Counted from the stretch's first letter, positions 34,773-48,404 are shown. The stretch: DNA of 64,000 bases from Tubiluchus corallicola (GCA_030141605.1 JAQGDQ010001069.1:1-64000); one strand, 5' to 3'. Translations and numbers: made by a program. Notes: generated from the letters alone by a model not told the origin.

Positions 34773-36490
34773 CAGAGGACAAATACCATTGCGGCATAAA
34801 TATTTTGCCAGTATATCTGACAGTTAATCAAGTTGTTATAAACTCGGCAATTATGACACCTAAAATATAAATGTAACTTGAAAAATTAGCTATCTGTATG
34901 TATGGTGAAGATTGAAAAAGAGTTAAGATAATTTTATAAGTAGTTTAAACAACTTTAGACTTGTGTCCAGGCCAAATAGCCAAATTACTCAAATATATAA
35001 TTACCAACTTATAATATAGCAACTTAAAAACTTTTACAACAAAAAAATAGCTTTTAGTTATGGTAATTGCTTGAATTTAACATTCCAAAATGAGTTAATC
35101 ACCAGATTTATGTTTAGTGTTCATTACCAGATTTACGTTTAGATGTTCATTACTAGATTTATGTTGTTTTAGAATTGTCCATATTTGAAACAACCTAAAC
35201 AGTATACAATAAGCTTGAAAAGCACTAAAATTTCGACAAAAGCTAGTTATCAAAGCTTGCTTAATGTGCTTCATTAATTTGCAAGATCATTCATCATCAG
35301 TCACAGTGTTTGATAAATTGTTATTGCAAAATTTGTGTAATCATAGCTGTGCCGTAAAAATGTCAATACTTATCATACACACAAGAACAGATATACCGTA
35401 TATACTTATGTACACGTCGAATTTTTAGGAGGCAATTTTAAGGTGAAATTTTTGGGGTCGACTTATACTTATTTATACTTATACTTTATATTTATATTTA
35501 TACTTATTTATACTTTGAAGTCGACTTATATGTTTTTTGGAGATGTCGCTAAAGAGTCGTCTACAATACGAATATGTAAATGTGACATTTCAGGTATGGG
35601 TTTTTAGTTTTAAGTGAAAAATCGGTGACTGAAATGTTACGCCATATCCTGGCTGCGATATCCTAGGGTTAAAGGCACTACAAACAATTACAAGCCATTG
35701 ATGACATCATCTACTCTGGAAGTTCTTGATATTTTATGGTCGGCTTGTACACAGGTAATATATAAAATGATGCAATTTTTGGTCTTAAAATGCACATCCA
35801 GTTGTACGTAAGGCCAACTTGTACACACGTATATACGGTAAATTCTAGTAATTTCTTAGCACAGATAATGCCGTATCAACCATTAAAAACCTTTTATTAA
35901 AATGCCTTTAAATTTGTGACTTCTATTTATGAATGAGAATAAATTTTGATTATTTATGACGTAGGAATTGTATACTAGTATTCGTTATTTATTTGTATTG
36001 TGTGATTTATTACAGTTACATACTTCTTGATAGCTTGTGAATTATTATTATTATTATACAGTTTTCGGTTTTGCAGTTGTTAGCTCATTGTCCGTGAATG
36101 AAACTCACATGTTGATTTGTCTGTGAAGAATAAAGAAGATCTGTTTAAATTCTAAAACCGTTAGTGTTGTATTTACAAAACTCATTTTGACTCGCATTGC
36201 TATTTAATTCTATAATTTAAAAGTAATGCTACAATAATACAGTATCATACTTTACTTAATCAGATATATAACAACAACCTCAGCAAAAATCTGCCTAGAT
36301 ACAAACGCGAGTTTTTTTTGTTTAGATACAGTCATGTGAGACTAAAAAATTTTGTTACATGGGGGAAAACGTAGTAAAATTTGAAGTCTAATATTTGACA
36401 GAAAATATCTTCTTTGATGCCTGCATATAAAAAAAATGTATGGGTGGAACGTAAATCAAATCATTGGTCTTATGGCCATTAAATTGCAAT
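34773..36490. other. 3' flanks of POLL and AUP1 (tail to tail)
   Basis: Contains the POLL 3' UTR, for which AATAAA at about 35938 or 36127 could serve, and the AUP1 3' UTR on the other strand. A mariner-type MITE (35396-35838) sits in the middle. No further gene is visible. Confidence 0.5.
35396..35838. mobile_element. mariner-type MITE (TA target site)
   Basis: A 443-bp element flanked by TA on both sides. It starts CCGTATATACTTATGTACAC and ends in the complement of CCGTATATACGTGTGTACAA. Subterminal GTCGACTTATA and GGTCGGCTTGTACA motifs repeat in opposite orientation inside. No coding sequence. The TIR type is common among Tc1/mariner-derived MITEs of many animals; that comparison is from general knowledge. 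Confidence 0.75.
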
Positions 36491-39400
36491 TCATAGCATT
36501 CCATGCTTTTCCATGTAAGCTCTCCTTGCGTTTTCGATCATCTCTGCTTTCCTCTCTTTGTAAGACTTCATCCTTTTCTCTGGTGATGTTGCCCAAGTTG
36601 ATGAAGTGTTTTTCTAAACAGAACAAAAATTATAATATCAAAGCAGTTCCTTAGTTGAATTAACTTTCTGAATTTTTCCTTTCTTTAATGCCGTGTCATT
36701 AATTAGTAAACACAATAATTCAAAGTAATACCGAATACCAAGTAAAATTCCCCCTAAAATATACCGAATTCAGCGATACACTGAGTTTAAAGCACTGATT
36801 GCTTTCAGGATAATACATAATTATATATAGAAACATATATATTCCGAATCTGTCTGAGATGAATGATATTCCAAATTACCCAAGAGCAGAGTCTATCGTA
36901 TACTCAACAAGGTTTTACCAAAGAATGTGGTTCTCTTTAAATCCAAAAAACAAACAGGATATCTGTTGAAATCAGTGGCATAATGTTTGTAGCCCTGCCC
37001 TTTTAATATTTTGATCAATTGTTTCATGAGTGAAGCCGCAAATTGCGCCCGTATTTTGTGACCCTGAGCCTCACTTTCCTTTTTTGAAATGATGGTATAA
37101 AGATAAATAAATTTTTTCTAAGAATCATCTGAGTTTGATTTGTGGTACTACACTAGGATAACTCTTCTATGATGTATGTAGTAATTAAGTCTGTTACGAT
37201 GACCTCTGACTAGGTAATTTTGTTGTAGTTTGAAAACTTTTGTTAATTGCCTTGTTTATGTCGGATTAGTAATTAATAATTAACAGTCATTGAACTCTAG
37301 AAGAATTTTGTGTTGGAACGATTGCCACTGTCGCCCCACACATTGCTATATCTCTGGTTGAAAGTTAACACTTACATCACATTTCACTATTGCAGGTGTC
37401 TCTTCGGGTTGAGTTAAAGCTTCATAATTCACTCTCCCTTCGATTAAATTTGTAATAGTGTCATCTACACTGTTTGTTTTAGCTACAAAATAAAATAAAA
37501 TTTACTACGAACAAATAAGCACTTTTACTGATTTACTGATAAAAAGATGTTAAAAGTGGATAAAGAAACTAGTGGCAAGTAGACAATGAAATAATACAGA
37601 TTAAATAAAAAATACCTAAATCTTTAAGGATGGTTTCTTGGGGTACTTGTGGTAAAACTTCTTTAACCTGTTTTGACATTTGCCTAATTTCTTCAGAATA
37701 AATTGGAAGTGACTGCTTCTTTTTTGAGCTATGAACTGTCGACCTGCTTCCTACAAATAAAAACATGACACACCTGTATGAAAAAATAGAGAAATCTAAA
37801 GAAAATGATTCTGTTCCATATAATTTGTTTCAAGACCACATTGAGTCAACTGGATTTTTAACCTTGTGGACTTAAGATGACACTATTCATCAAATACGAC
37901 ACGCTTAATTTACAATTTAATTAGCAGCACTAATAAACTATAAAAGTTTGACTTGAATTAAATACCTAAAATAGCTGCAACTTTTTCACTCTATGGATGT
38001 GATTGTTCATAGTTCACATGTCAAGATATATTTTGCAACATGGACAAAGTTTTTTCATGTTGGACTGGTTGCCTACAAGTCTGTCATAAATTCTAAATAA
38101 ATTCCAGTAAAAGACAAACATTTGCTAATGTATAAAAAAGCAAGAAATGAAAAATGTCTACCAGTCCACATTTGAAGAAAAATGAATTTCGCAAGATAAT
38201 ATTTTCTAGTTCTTACAGCTACCTTAATGTCTTACTGCATATCACATTAGTCATCATTAGTTTTCTATGAGGTACAGACACCATCAATGTTATGCTTTGC
38301 GAACTCTATATAAAAAGATGTGAGTCATGAAATAGAATAGTTGTGAAAGACAAAATTTTATATCCAAACGTCACAAAAAAATTTCTTACTGTAGGGCTAT
38401 TTTTACAATTTTTGATCTGTATAATGACACAAAACAGAAAATGTTCTTGTCTTCTCACAATCATCCCAATTATTCATGCCAATTTATTATCAATACAACG
38501 TCTATAAAAAAAGTCAGAAATTGCTTATACCTGTTGAAACTAAATGCCTCTTCACAAACTCTACTTTGTCAGCACTGTTGTACTTGGTAGGTGTTACATT
38601 AAGTTCAGCGGCCATTAACGCTTGAATACGAGCAGCAAAATCTTCCATAGTTTCATCACTTCCTTTCACATGCACTGGCAGTATTCTGCAACATTTTGTC
38701 ACGTGGAACTGGATTAGATTAACTTAGCGTAACATTAGACTGAAAATATTTAGCTTAAACTTGACTATATTATTGTTTAGTATAAAAGAATTAGTAGCAC
38801 AAAAATAAATACAAAGAGTTATCCAGAAAAAAATAATATGGAAACAGAAACAGACCATTGAGGATAAGATAAAGATATCTGGGTTAGTTGAATGATAATA
38901 AAAATAGAATGAAAATTATGATCACAAAGCAAGGACGTACAGTTAAAGTGAAAAAATCTAAACAGGATCCTAAAAGAAAAATAGTGAAACCAAGACAGTT
39001 ACTCAGGATCAAAATGAATTAGAAAGCATTCTAATTATCATTAAATACCAAAAATTTTTAACACGTTTATTTAGCACATTTTCACAAATAAATGGCAAAG
39101 TGTGCTAGCTTTCCGGTTACTCAGTGATCATTAAAATAATCATTTACTCATTTAGAAAAGTCACATATAACATTGTAGCATGCAGGGAAGCATTAATTTT
39201 AAACTGCCATTGTTTTGATGCGAAAAAAACTTAAAAAGCCGTTATAGCTAAAATCGAAATTTTTTAGGTCTAGTCACATTAGTATTTTTTTACATTTTTC
39301 GCTTCTTTTTATCTTAAGGATTGTATTATGCTGTACTACACAAAAGTGTGGAATATGTTGCTTATTTTCGTAACTACTGACTATTAAGAACTTTTACTGG

Positions 39401-42400
39401 CGGACTTACTACATATTGATTACTACATACCTGGAGCAGATACAGGGCAGGATTATCCTACAGGCTAGTATAGCCTGCAGCTTAGGGCCCCTGAAGTTTG
39501 GAGGGCCCTCAAACGATGGTAACATTTTGTACAAAATCTGTTTTTTCACTATGGTTGTTTTGAAATATGTACTAATTTGGTTTACAATAAATGTAAAATA
39601 GTGATGCTTCTTAAAAAATATTTTAATTGACAAACAAAAGACAGCTATTCTAGTTTATTTAAAGAATTTACAATAAGTTTAGTTCAAGGTATGTAAATGT
39701 TGCTAAAATATATCAAGAGTAAAAAATATTCAAGACAGGTGTGGGGAGTTAGAGGGTGGTTCCCTCTGAAGTGGCCCTATAATTTCATTACCTTACGGTC
39801 CCGAAAGGTCATAATCCGGGTCTGGGCACATATTATCTAATGATTATAGTGACGACATAGATATTGTTAACCAGTTAAGATTATTCTATGCAAGAGCTAA
39901 TACACTATGTCATAAATTTCCTCATTGTTCAAAGGAAGTAAAAAGTATCTTGTTCAAATCGTATTGCAGTGGAAATTATTGTAGCAGCATATGTATATCC
40001 TATAGGAGATATAATATTGCAAAAATCAGATCAGCGCATAATGTTGCTCTTAGTAAATTTTTTAAATATTGCGAATTACGTACAAGAGCATCTTATACAT
40101 GTGCACATAATATTGTCCACACTTAAAAGTATTAGTAAGGAAGAGCTGCTATAGTTTAAAAAATCGGTACACTTGCAAGTAAAAATGGCATTCTAGTTAA
40201 TGGCGGTACAGACTCTGATGTGGTATTTGAGTCACTAATTTTTAAAGACTAGTGAAACATATTATGTGATGATTTCAAGTTGTAAATTGTTAGGCAAAGC
40301 ATTTTTAAAATGTATTTTAGACGCTCAGTTAGTGTTTTAAATCTGTTTTATCAATAATGTTATGTGTGTTGTAAATATATATGTAATATAGTACTATGTG
40401 TACTGAATTAAAATAAAAAAAAATAAAAAAGTAAAAAAATTGAATATCACGAAGAAATCCCATATTCAACAAGGATAACTGTATTGTACATTTCCATGTA
40501 TTTAAAAAACAAATAGGTATAATGAATTACAAACTTTGGATACCTGAGCTGGAAGTGCGTGTATGGGACAAAAGCAAACCATGCCAGATCAGTCCACCAT
40601 CGACTGCCAATGGGAGACTGAAAAATATTCCAGCATAAGCTAAAAAAGTGAACAAGTATAAAGTTATTCTTTTAAAATTTTAATTTAAAAATTAATTTTA
40701 AAAATTTAATGTCAAAATTTTGAACAGTCTCAAAACAGTTTACATACAATCACGTCGAAGTTAAAAACTAACCACTGCTCAGAAATAACATAACTATAAA
40801 TGAAATGAATTCAAACTTACCGTTGCTATGTCCACAAACGGTGGCCTGCTCGTGGTGATTAATATCTAGAAAAAAATGTAAATCAAATGGTATCACATTT
40901 ATGACATTTATGATTGTCTTTAGATGAACATGAATTGGAAAAATGTTAATACCTGTTGTGTATATTTCTTTGCCAACCCCAATTATAAAGTGGCATTGCG
41001 ACAGATGTTGAAGTAAGTTGAACATAACAGTTGTGCACTGCGACAAAGTTTACTATTTGTTCACTGCGACCAAGTTTACTATCCTGACACTCATCAAAAA
41101 GGTCTTTTCAACTGCCATTATGTTAAAAAAGATATATATAGTTTGTGTAGACGTGAAGTCATTGTGTTACAGTGAAACAAACATGAAAACTAAAAACAAA
41201 TTTCAAAATTTCTTAAACATAACTTATACCACAAAAAATAAGTTCAAGTTATACATACCGGTTGTAGAGGAAGATCCAAGGAGAATGGCCATGAACTGCA
41301 AATGGTAAATTAACAAAGCATTAGAAATTTAGTAAACATATACAATCTAGAAAACATATTGGTAAAACAATTATAATTAGCATCGTCGAAGTTTGATGAT
41401 TTGAGCTTGAAGATTAGCAACAAAAAGCCAGTAAAATAAACAAAAGATCATAAATGTATATACTAGCAAAGCGCCAATTATACCATGGCTAGCCACAACA
41501 AAATGGTAATCTCAGTTCACGTAAGCAAAATAGATTAGAGATAAATGTAACACACCAACAAGAAGCTTTCATTGCTTTCATAATACATTATGTTGCTGGG
41601 CAAATGAAACACTAATATTTTGTGAGCAAATTTGAGATGACAAAACGCAAAACAAACTTCTTATGTGCATGGTAGTTAAACAGAATCCCTTCCATCATGA
41701 TGATGGACAAATCAAAGCATTTATATAATTGTGCTACATACATATGTACATGCCAATATACCTAAAAAGCTGAACTTGTGAGTTGTTGGAATTAATTTGC
41801 AAGAAAATATTGTATAGCTCTTACAATCAGTGAACTGGCAATTCGCCTAGTTAGCAGAAACTTTGAATATGCTACAGGAAAACGTATAATGTATGAGTTA
41901 CAGATCAAAGCACATATTATCATCATGTGCCAATCACGTATATTGTAGATTGTAGACAATGGGCAGGCCAAACTTTAAAATAAAAGAAATCTGCCCTCAA
42001 GACAGGCAAACACAGCAGCAATTAAGCAAAAAACTAAACACTATTAAGCCAGTGGCTTGTCAGCACCACTTCCGATATAAAAGCACATACTGAAGTTTAG
42101 CATTAACAGCAAAAAGAACAATATTATTGTATTTCATAAACTGAGTATTTGTGCTTTTTATTTTAATATTATTGTATTAGTTTACCTGAATTTTAAAAGA
42201 CCCTTTTTTCCACTTGTAGAAGCACCCTCTGGATAACTGAGAATAGGTACTTCAGATTCTATATGAGAGAAAGAGCAAGAATGTGGATCAGAGAGTTAGA
42301 ACTTCTTCATTCTGTGTTCGAAGCAGCACTCTTTCATTTGTTCAAGATGTTTTAAATGGCTTAAGCAGAAACGATTTTTAAAAAATCAGCAGTTAAATGA

Positions 42401-45400
42401 CATTCTATAATATCTATGTTGTAAATGCAAGTAACCCAATGAATGTATTTATTACAATAATTCGAAATAAATCATTTATATTAGTGGGAAAGCAAGATTT
42501 CTTGAACATTGAAGATAGTACACTCATATCTCAATTTGCCGGACCTCACTTTTACGGATATCGCAAGAATTGGACAAAATCTGGACCATTAAAAAGTCCC
42601 TCATACTACGGACACAGGTCGCTGTTTCGCCAGCTGACAGCTAGTTAGCAGGCTGTCACTTTTTTTACAGCATTACATCAATATAACCAAACACTTAATA
42701 ATACATCTACATATATTATAGTGCACAAAAGCGACTTCACTAAGATGATATAAACATAGTTAAAGCTCATTTTGTGTGACATTTGGTCACACAAAAGTGT
42801 ATTATTTAAACAGGTGCAGAAAAAAATATAGAATCAATTATGAAGAGTTATTTGAGTCAATTGCCGACAGTTTTTATATACCTTTGTACATGAGCAGCCC
42901 ATACTAGACGTTTTTGAGACAATTAGGCAATTGATTCTACATTACCGTGAGTCTAATACACAGTCCCTACTGTTTTAGTTGAAATTTACCTGAAAAATGC
43001 TTTTTCACGTTTCTAAGAAGAGTTTCCCTTCCGTTACGAACACCTAGATCTCTGTAACCAAGAGCCCAGTTCAATAATTCTGGTAAGTCCCAAACACTTG
43101 GCTGAAAATATTTAAAGTCAAACTAAACCTTCACTATAATGTAGGCCTTTACAACCTAAAATTCTACTGTCAAGACGAATGTTCAATATATTTTTTGTGA
43201 ACGTACTGTAAAACTTGTTTCTTTTGATTTTTTATCCATCTTTAACGGTATTAAATTTGAAGAGCAACCAATTTTTATTGAATGACATACTGAGTGCAGT
43301 CATGAGGTCACTAAAAATCAGTAAACAAACATCGGTAATCAAAGACAGTTTCTATACCTCGTACGTCATTCTCGTTTCAAAAACTGTACACAGTTCAACA
43401 GCCAAATTTTCGATCCTTCTAAAGGTGAATCACCTGCATAACTAAAAACAATGAAATGTTTTGTCCAAATATAGGTAAATTATAGTGCCAGAGTGACAGT
43501 CCTACATTATAATAGGACAGAGAACGACAAATCCTTGAAAAGGTTCAAGGTCAAAGACCAGTTACAAATAAAACACTGTAAGGAATTAAGCTATCAAACT
43601 TGGACAGCATACTTCACCAGACTGGGAACAGATTTCAATGTGATAGTTTGTTACCTTGAGTGGATAATTCAAGATCAAGGGTCATTTACAACTGAAAAAA
43701 TCTGTAAGGAACCGAACTTGAGTCACTTAGAGAAGCAGACGGTCAACGGTCTTAGTGAGGCAACTGGGGGGAGGGGGGGGGGGGTGAGCTTCACCTGATT
43801 TTTCAATATGACGGTCAAATGCAATCCAGAAAATGTGTGAAATTTGGCAAGCACACTTGGGTGGCTTACAGTACAAAATGAGAGACAGATTCTAACGAAG
43901 TAACTGGAGATATTGAGGTGTTTGCTTTTAATCGGTTAGTCAGTGAGTGAACATGAATCTTTCTGTCAATAAATACCTCAAAAATAAGTTAAAGGAACCT
44001 ACTCTAAAAAAACAAGTTAAGGGAACAGCACAAAAGCACCAATGCATAATTAAGACACTAAAGATATCAATTAATCAATTAATTCTGTAGTCCCTGACCA
44101 CTGCTTTTTAACACATATCTTAGGTGACTCTTAACACTTTTCAAATAGTAACTAAATATACATATATATCTCAAGGTACAAATACAAACAAAATTCCCAA
44201 AAAATTTTGTACAAGTTTCCAGAAACTGACTTTAACTATCGTTACAAAGATATAATATTGTGTGACTACTGACCAGCTAAAAATATATTATTGGAGAAAA
44301 AACAGTGTTACAAATATTTGCAATTTAGCCACATTTAACTACTGCAAAAATATAAGAACAAACTGCATATTTCAGAAAGAGAATATACAAACCAGACCTA
44401 CCAAAATATTTGGTATAACTAGATCAATGGCGAGATGATCCAATGGTGTTATGTGATTGCAGATAATTACTTTTGTAGATTTTGACCTGTTATGCGAGTT
44501 CTTTTGAGAAACAATAACGCCCAACACAGCACACATCACCCGCAGTATTACACTGAAAAAATATAAAGTAAATAAAACAAAAAGCATTCACAATCATAAT
44601 TGTTAAAATTTAGCCCCCACTGCTGGCTTTAGCTCTTGATTCAAAGGCATTTTAATTTAGTTTGTTAGTGCTATTTATTCGTACTCACTAAAGTTAAAAT
44701 CAGCACTGGGAAAGGTAAAACACAATTTGCCCACTCAAAGTAAGAAAAATGTATGTACATGTATAATATACAGTTTTAACTAGTATGTAGATAATTCTCA
44801 ATTTCTATAGCTGGATTTACTGGCTATCATTGGATAATTAATATATGCATAAGGCTATATGACTCTTGCATCCTTATTTTCCTGTTTGAAAGTTCTTCTC
44901 TTTCTATATTTTCTTCGCTTTTACTTATCAAATTATGTAAGTTTATTGTCTAAGAGGTGCAAACAATACATAAAATTTGTATATATTTTACGAGCTCAGA
45001 GAAATTTGGTTTTTGACTTCTGATTTGCCCTTACTTGTCTACCAATATGTTCTCTAATTTACATGAGAACAAAATTTGCACAAGTTCGAGTAGCCAAATC
45101 TTGATGTTCTCAAAATTTTTCCCGTTTGAAGCGCTAAAGTTGACAACATCAGCTGTGAAAAGTGGGTAACCAATCAATAGAAAAATCACTGCTGGATCAA
45201 TCTGAAGATAGCAAAGCTGTGCAGCTCATTTGGTAAATGGCTTACACAGGTTCAGTTCAACAAATTTATTCCAGACACCCTAGTCAAGTTTTGACTAGGA
45301 AGCTGATTTTTTTACTGAAAGCGCCTGCCATGGCAGCAGTAATTATTATCATTAACAGCTTGCTAATTAGCAACATACAGTAGCAAGTCAATTAATAAGC

Positions 45401-46995
45401 TGATTACACGTCATTAGTACATCTATTGCATATCTTTTTATTTACGGTTGGAATGCTTAGGCATAACTGAGCGAAAGGGACCCGAAAAGACTTTTGTTAA
45501 AATCAGAATTGGACCTGTTATCCACTGAACCACAGTGGCTTAGTTGGAGGAGCACAAGAGTGCCTTATAAGCAGTAGTCACACTTACTCCTAGCTCAAAA
45601 TTTTTTGGACATTATTCAATGTTGAGGAATCATATCAGCATAAAATATCATAACACAGTTACACGAATTAGCCAATTAAATAACCAGCTAAATACATCAC
45701 ATAAGTAAATTTATAAAATAATGTTAAAAACTAAAATGCAAAGATTTTCACTTTAGATATAAAAACCTAAGCAAACTAAATAGATATTTGTCAAGATCTA
45801 GGCCATACAAGTAGATTTCAGCTGACGAAGTTTGTGAAGAGCAAAAGTTCTTGGAAAAATAAGTTTTTGAGATTTAAAGGGCACCCTGTCTTCCTTATGA
45901 TTATGACCATGGCAAGTTTCAGAACAGCACTATCTTATTTTCCAGGTATTAGTCAAATCATTCAGTATACTACAACAAATATAAAAATATTATACTTTTT
46001 TAGAAATTAAATAATCAGTATGCATTAATTACCTTCTAGCAAGTGACATTTTGGGAAGCAAGCAGGATACTATGAACACATGGATTCCAATAAATAACCT
46101 TAAAACTACAAGGATAAGACCAACCGGACTATATAACAGGAAAGCTGCAAACTTCCATCCTGAGGGATACCTAAAAATAAACATTCTATAAAAACTTGTG
46201 TTCAAAAAATTTATTTTTAGGACACTAATTGTTATTTACATTGAAAATGCTCTATTACGAGGAACAAAATGTCTGTCAAAATAAACAAACTTATACCCAG
46301 TTTTCCTTTTTTAAATACAGGTAATTATAGTTTTGTAACACCAACTATGAGATGATATAGGATTATTGATTTTTTCCTCTGTATTTAATTTTGTATTTAA
46401 GCTTTGTTTCTCTGAGAATACTTCCTTGTTCCTGAAAAACACTAAGGAGGTTGCTCTTGAGCATCGCATTTGGAGGAAACATACACATAGTTTTTCTGTA
46501 CTTCCTAGATTTAGTGATGGATAGTAGCCATTACAAAAAACTAAAGGTGAGACAGAAAGCGAAACACTAACACTCACTTATGCTCAAGCAGAGACTTCTA
46601 AGCTGCCTCCATGATTTGGCATATTTAGTATACAGGAAACCGTAACTTATCACTATAGTATTTCGCTTTGGACTGAATATCAAATAGGGTTCTTTAGTTT
46701 TGGAATATCACAACCTAAACGTTGGGAGTAAACAAAAATGGTAGCGCTCAATCCTATAGTTCAATCTGTTTCTGTTGACTTAACTACTGTTAACTCTGTC
46801 AACACTACACGATCAAGAGAAAACCACAATACACTGGACTGCAATAACAGAAAAATCTTTTAATTTTTTAGCAAATGCATGTGGGCATGTTAACCAGGCT
46901 GAATACAACTGATAAAATTGAAACAAGATAACAATCAATGGTTTCTTCACTTACCTAGAATGCTCAAATAACGTTTCGATAGCTACATTTGCCAT
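36491..46995 (-). CDS. AUP1: AUP1 (lipid droplet-regulating VLDL assembly factor), complete
   Basis: Membrane protein of the ER and lipid droplets that recruits the E2 enzyme UBE2G2 for ER-associated degradation. Twelve minus-strand exons: 46955-46995, 46033-46170, 44402-44552, 42990-43101, 42186-42258, 41259-41295, 40821-40865, 40544-40617, 38531-38685, 37616-37750, 37376-37482 and 36491-36613. GT-AG sites and phases all agree, giving 396 aa (human about 410). A long hydrophobic hairpin segment covers about residues 20-52 (LIGIHVFIVSC-like). The acyltransferase domain has CNHITPLDH (HX4D, His93/Asp98) and YPEG at 156-159, followed by KFSSWPFS. The CUE domain is VKEVLPQVPQETILKDL...DTITNLIEGRV. 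The C-terminal KSYKERKAEMIENARRAY matches the UBE2G2-binding G2BR. A possible 5' UTR acceptor (TTGTTACAG) lies 44 bases upstream of the ATG. A 37-bp microexon (41259-41295) codes SSWPFSLDLPLQP. Confidence 0.96.
39443..39824 (-). mobile_element. hAT-type MITE, copy B (8-bp TSD)
   Basis: A 382-bp element in AUP1 intron 8, flanked by AGCAGATA (39435-39442) and GGCACATA (39825-39832), 6 of 8 matching. Its ends are CAGGGCAGGATTATCC and the complement of CAGACCCGGATTATGACC. The reverse complement aligns along its length with copy A at 20395-20750, so both belong to one family. The short frames on both strands at 39409-39633 are artefacts. Confidence 0.8.
45279..45299. repeat. Perfect 9-bp inverted repeat in AUP1 intron 2
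   Basis: CCTAGTCAA, a three-base GTT loop, then TTGACTAGG. It is a short perfect hairpin with no flanking evidence for its origin. Confidence 0.6.
45530..45600 (+). repeat. Possible tRNA-derived SINE relic
   Basis: AGTGGCTTAGTTGGAGGAGC resembles an A box with its flanks and is followed by AAGAGTGCCTTATAAGCAG. The TTATAAGCAG/TGTAAGCAG motif recurs at about 18912. No clean B box remains. Low certainty. Confidence 0.3.
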
Positions 46996-47973
46996 TGCGA
47001 TGAGTCTTATTTTTAGACTTCAGCATGGAGAAAATCTGTAACAACAAAGCAAAATAAGACACATGAAAAAAGATCATTCAAACATTGCTTATAACCTGTA
47101 AGAAGGCTTCAAAGAAAAGTATAGAAATGAAATTATAATGCTTATTAATAGAATAAGTATGGAGAATAGAGAACAGAATCATTTTTCTAAGCTGGGAAAC
47201 TATTAGATTCGGTTTATGAAAGTAAAATGGTATGTACAGTTATTGCAATGATTGTCGTTAACTATTACGATATTGCCTGATATTTAAACTGCTGCAGCCC
47301 TCAATTTATCATTAACTGTAGAGATGCAAAATAAAAGCAGCAAGGGCTCCCAGAAAGTCAGGCTTATGGGAATGCTTGCAAAAATGGAAAAATATTAGCT
47401 GCTTGATTAGTGATAGGGAATTACTAATCAAGAAGTGTTTGGCAATTTAAAAAAACAAACAACTTTGAACACTTAAAGTAACTCTAAGCCATTAATTCTG
47501 TTTAGGTAATTCGTAACTGAAGGAGACTCACTCCAACATTTCTACAGCAACTTATCACCCATTTTCTAGCAAGGGTAGCTGAGACAATAAATGTAATTAT
47601 TGGCCAAATTGTCTTGCAGTGAGCAGATCCTGGAGAAGATAGTTAGGAACAAGGACCAAATGTGTGTGACTACTTCACTGCTTCTCATTTACTTTGTGAT
47701 TCACAGTATGGGTTTGTAAAATGAAGCTCTTGCATTCTTAAAGAAAGGCAGGATGATTTTTTCATATACTACCCCATTTTCAAATCCGATAAAAAGTATA
47801 CATTTTAACACAACTAATACTGCAAAAATGTTTCTGATAATTAAATAATAGATTAAAAATTTAATTAACGGCAGGGTGCGCCCAACTATTTATGACATCA
47901 CAAACCAACATAATTTTCAACAGCAAAAATATTCCACGAGCATGTTGCACGTGTTTGCGAGAGTGAAATTGAT
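46996..47973. other. Non-coding, AUP1 5' flank
   Basis: Upstream region of AUP1. An acceptor-like TTGTTACAG ends at about 47039, so the AUP1 leader probably has an intron here, but the first exon is not identified. No coding frame is supported. Confidence 0.4.
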
Positions 47974-48009
47974 GTACAACACTACTGAAAGATATTCAGT
48001 GTGTTGTAC
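47974..48009. repeat. 36-bp near-perfect hairpin
   Basis: GTACAACAC, one unpaired T, ACTGAA, loop AGATA, then TTCAGT and GTGTTGTAC. This gives a 15-bp stem with a single bulge. It could be a pre-miRNA-like stem or a transposon terminus. It lies just before a dispersed repeat at 48106-48340. No flanking extension of the stem is evident, which speaks against a miRNA precursor. Confidence 0.6.
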
Positions 48010-48105
48010 CAAAACTAGGCAAGTTTAAAGATAAAAATTCAAATTTCAAAATTACTGTTGTGCTCATGCTTGAGCAGTCAAATGCGTGTAGTTTATCACA
48101 AACTA

Positions 48106-48340
48106 ACACAGCTGAACTGAGAGGTACAGCACCTGTACTTTTGTGCAATGAATTTGCAAAATGCAGGTGCTAGTGCCCGTCTAACTAGCGAATGGCAAAA
48201 TGCATGTAACAGTGAAGAACTAGTGACGCAAACATTAAATTGTGTTTGTGTATTAAAAATTCTTTCACATGAGTCATTTTTGAAAGAATAGTTATGTTTC
48301 CTTTCAATATTTTAAAGAGTAGACTGTTTTGACCTACAGC
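48106..48340 (+). repeat. Interspersed repeat family R, copy 1
   Basis: About 235 bp that aligns with 57895-58130. Shared blocks include GAACTGAGAG, ATGCAGG(T/C)GCTAGTGCCC, GTCTAACTA-like, AATAGT(T/G) and CCTTTCAATATTTT(A/G)AAGAGTAGA followed by TGTTTTGAC. Divergence is about a quarter of the bases by eye. The family is unknown to me. Confidence 0.7.
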
Positions 48341-48404
48341 TTAAGACTGGTTACGCTTTTATTCTAATCTGCTATATCTGCTCATTGACTGGCAAGAATT
48401 AGTC

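Noticed and set aside
41018-41308. 96-codon plus-strand frame
   Set aside because: Antisense to AUP1 introns and the 37-bp microexon; the minus-strand exon is supported by phase and family match.
42500-42650. Pogo/Tigger-like terminus (TTTGCCGGACC, TTTACGGAT)
   Set aside because: Only one end is recognisable and no opposite terminus or TA pair could be found nearby.
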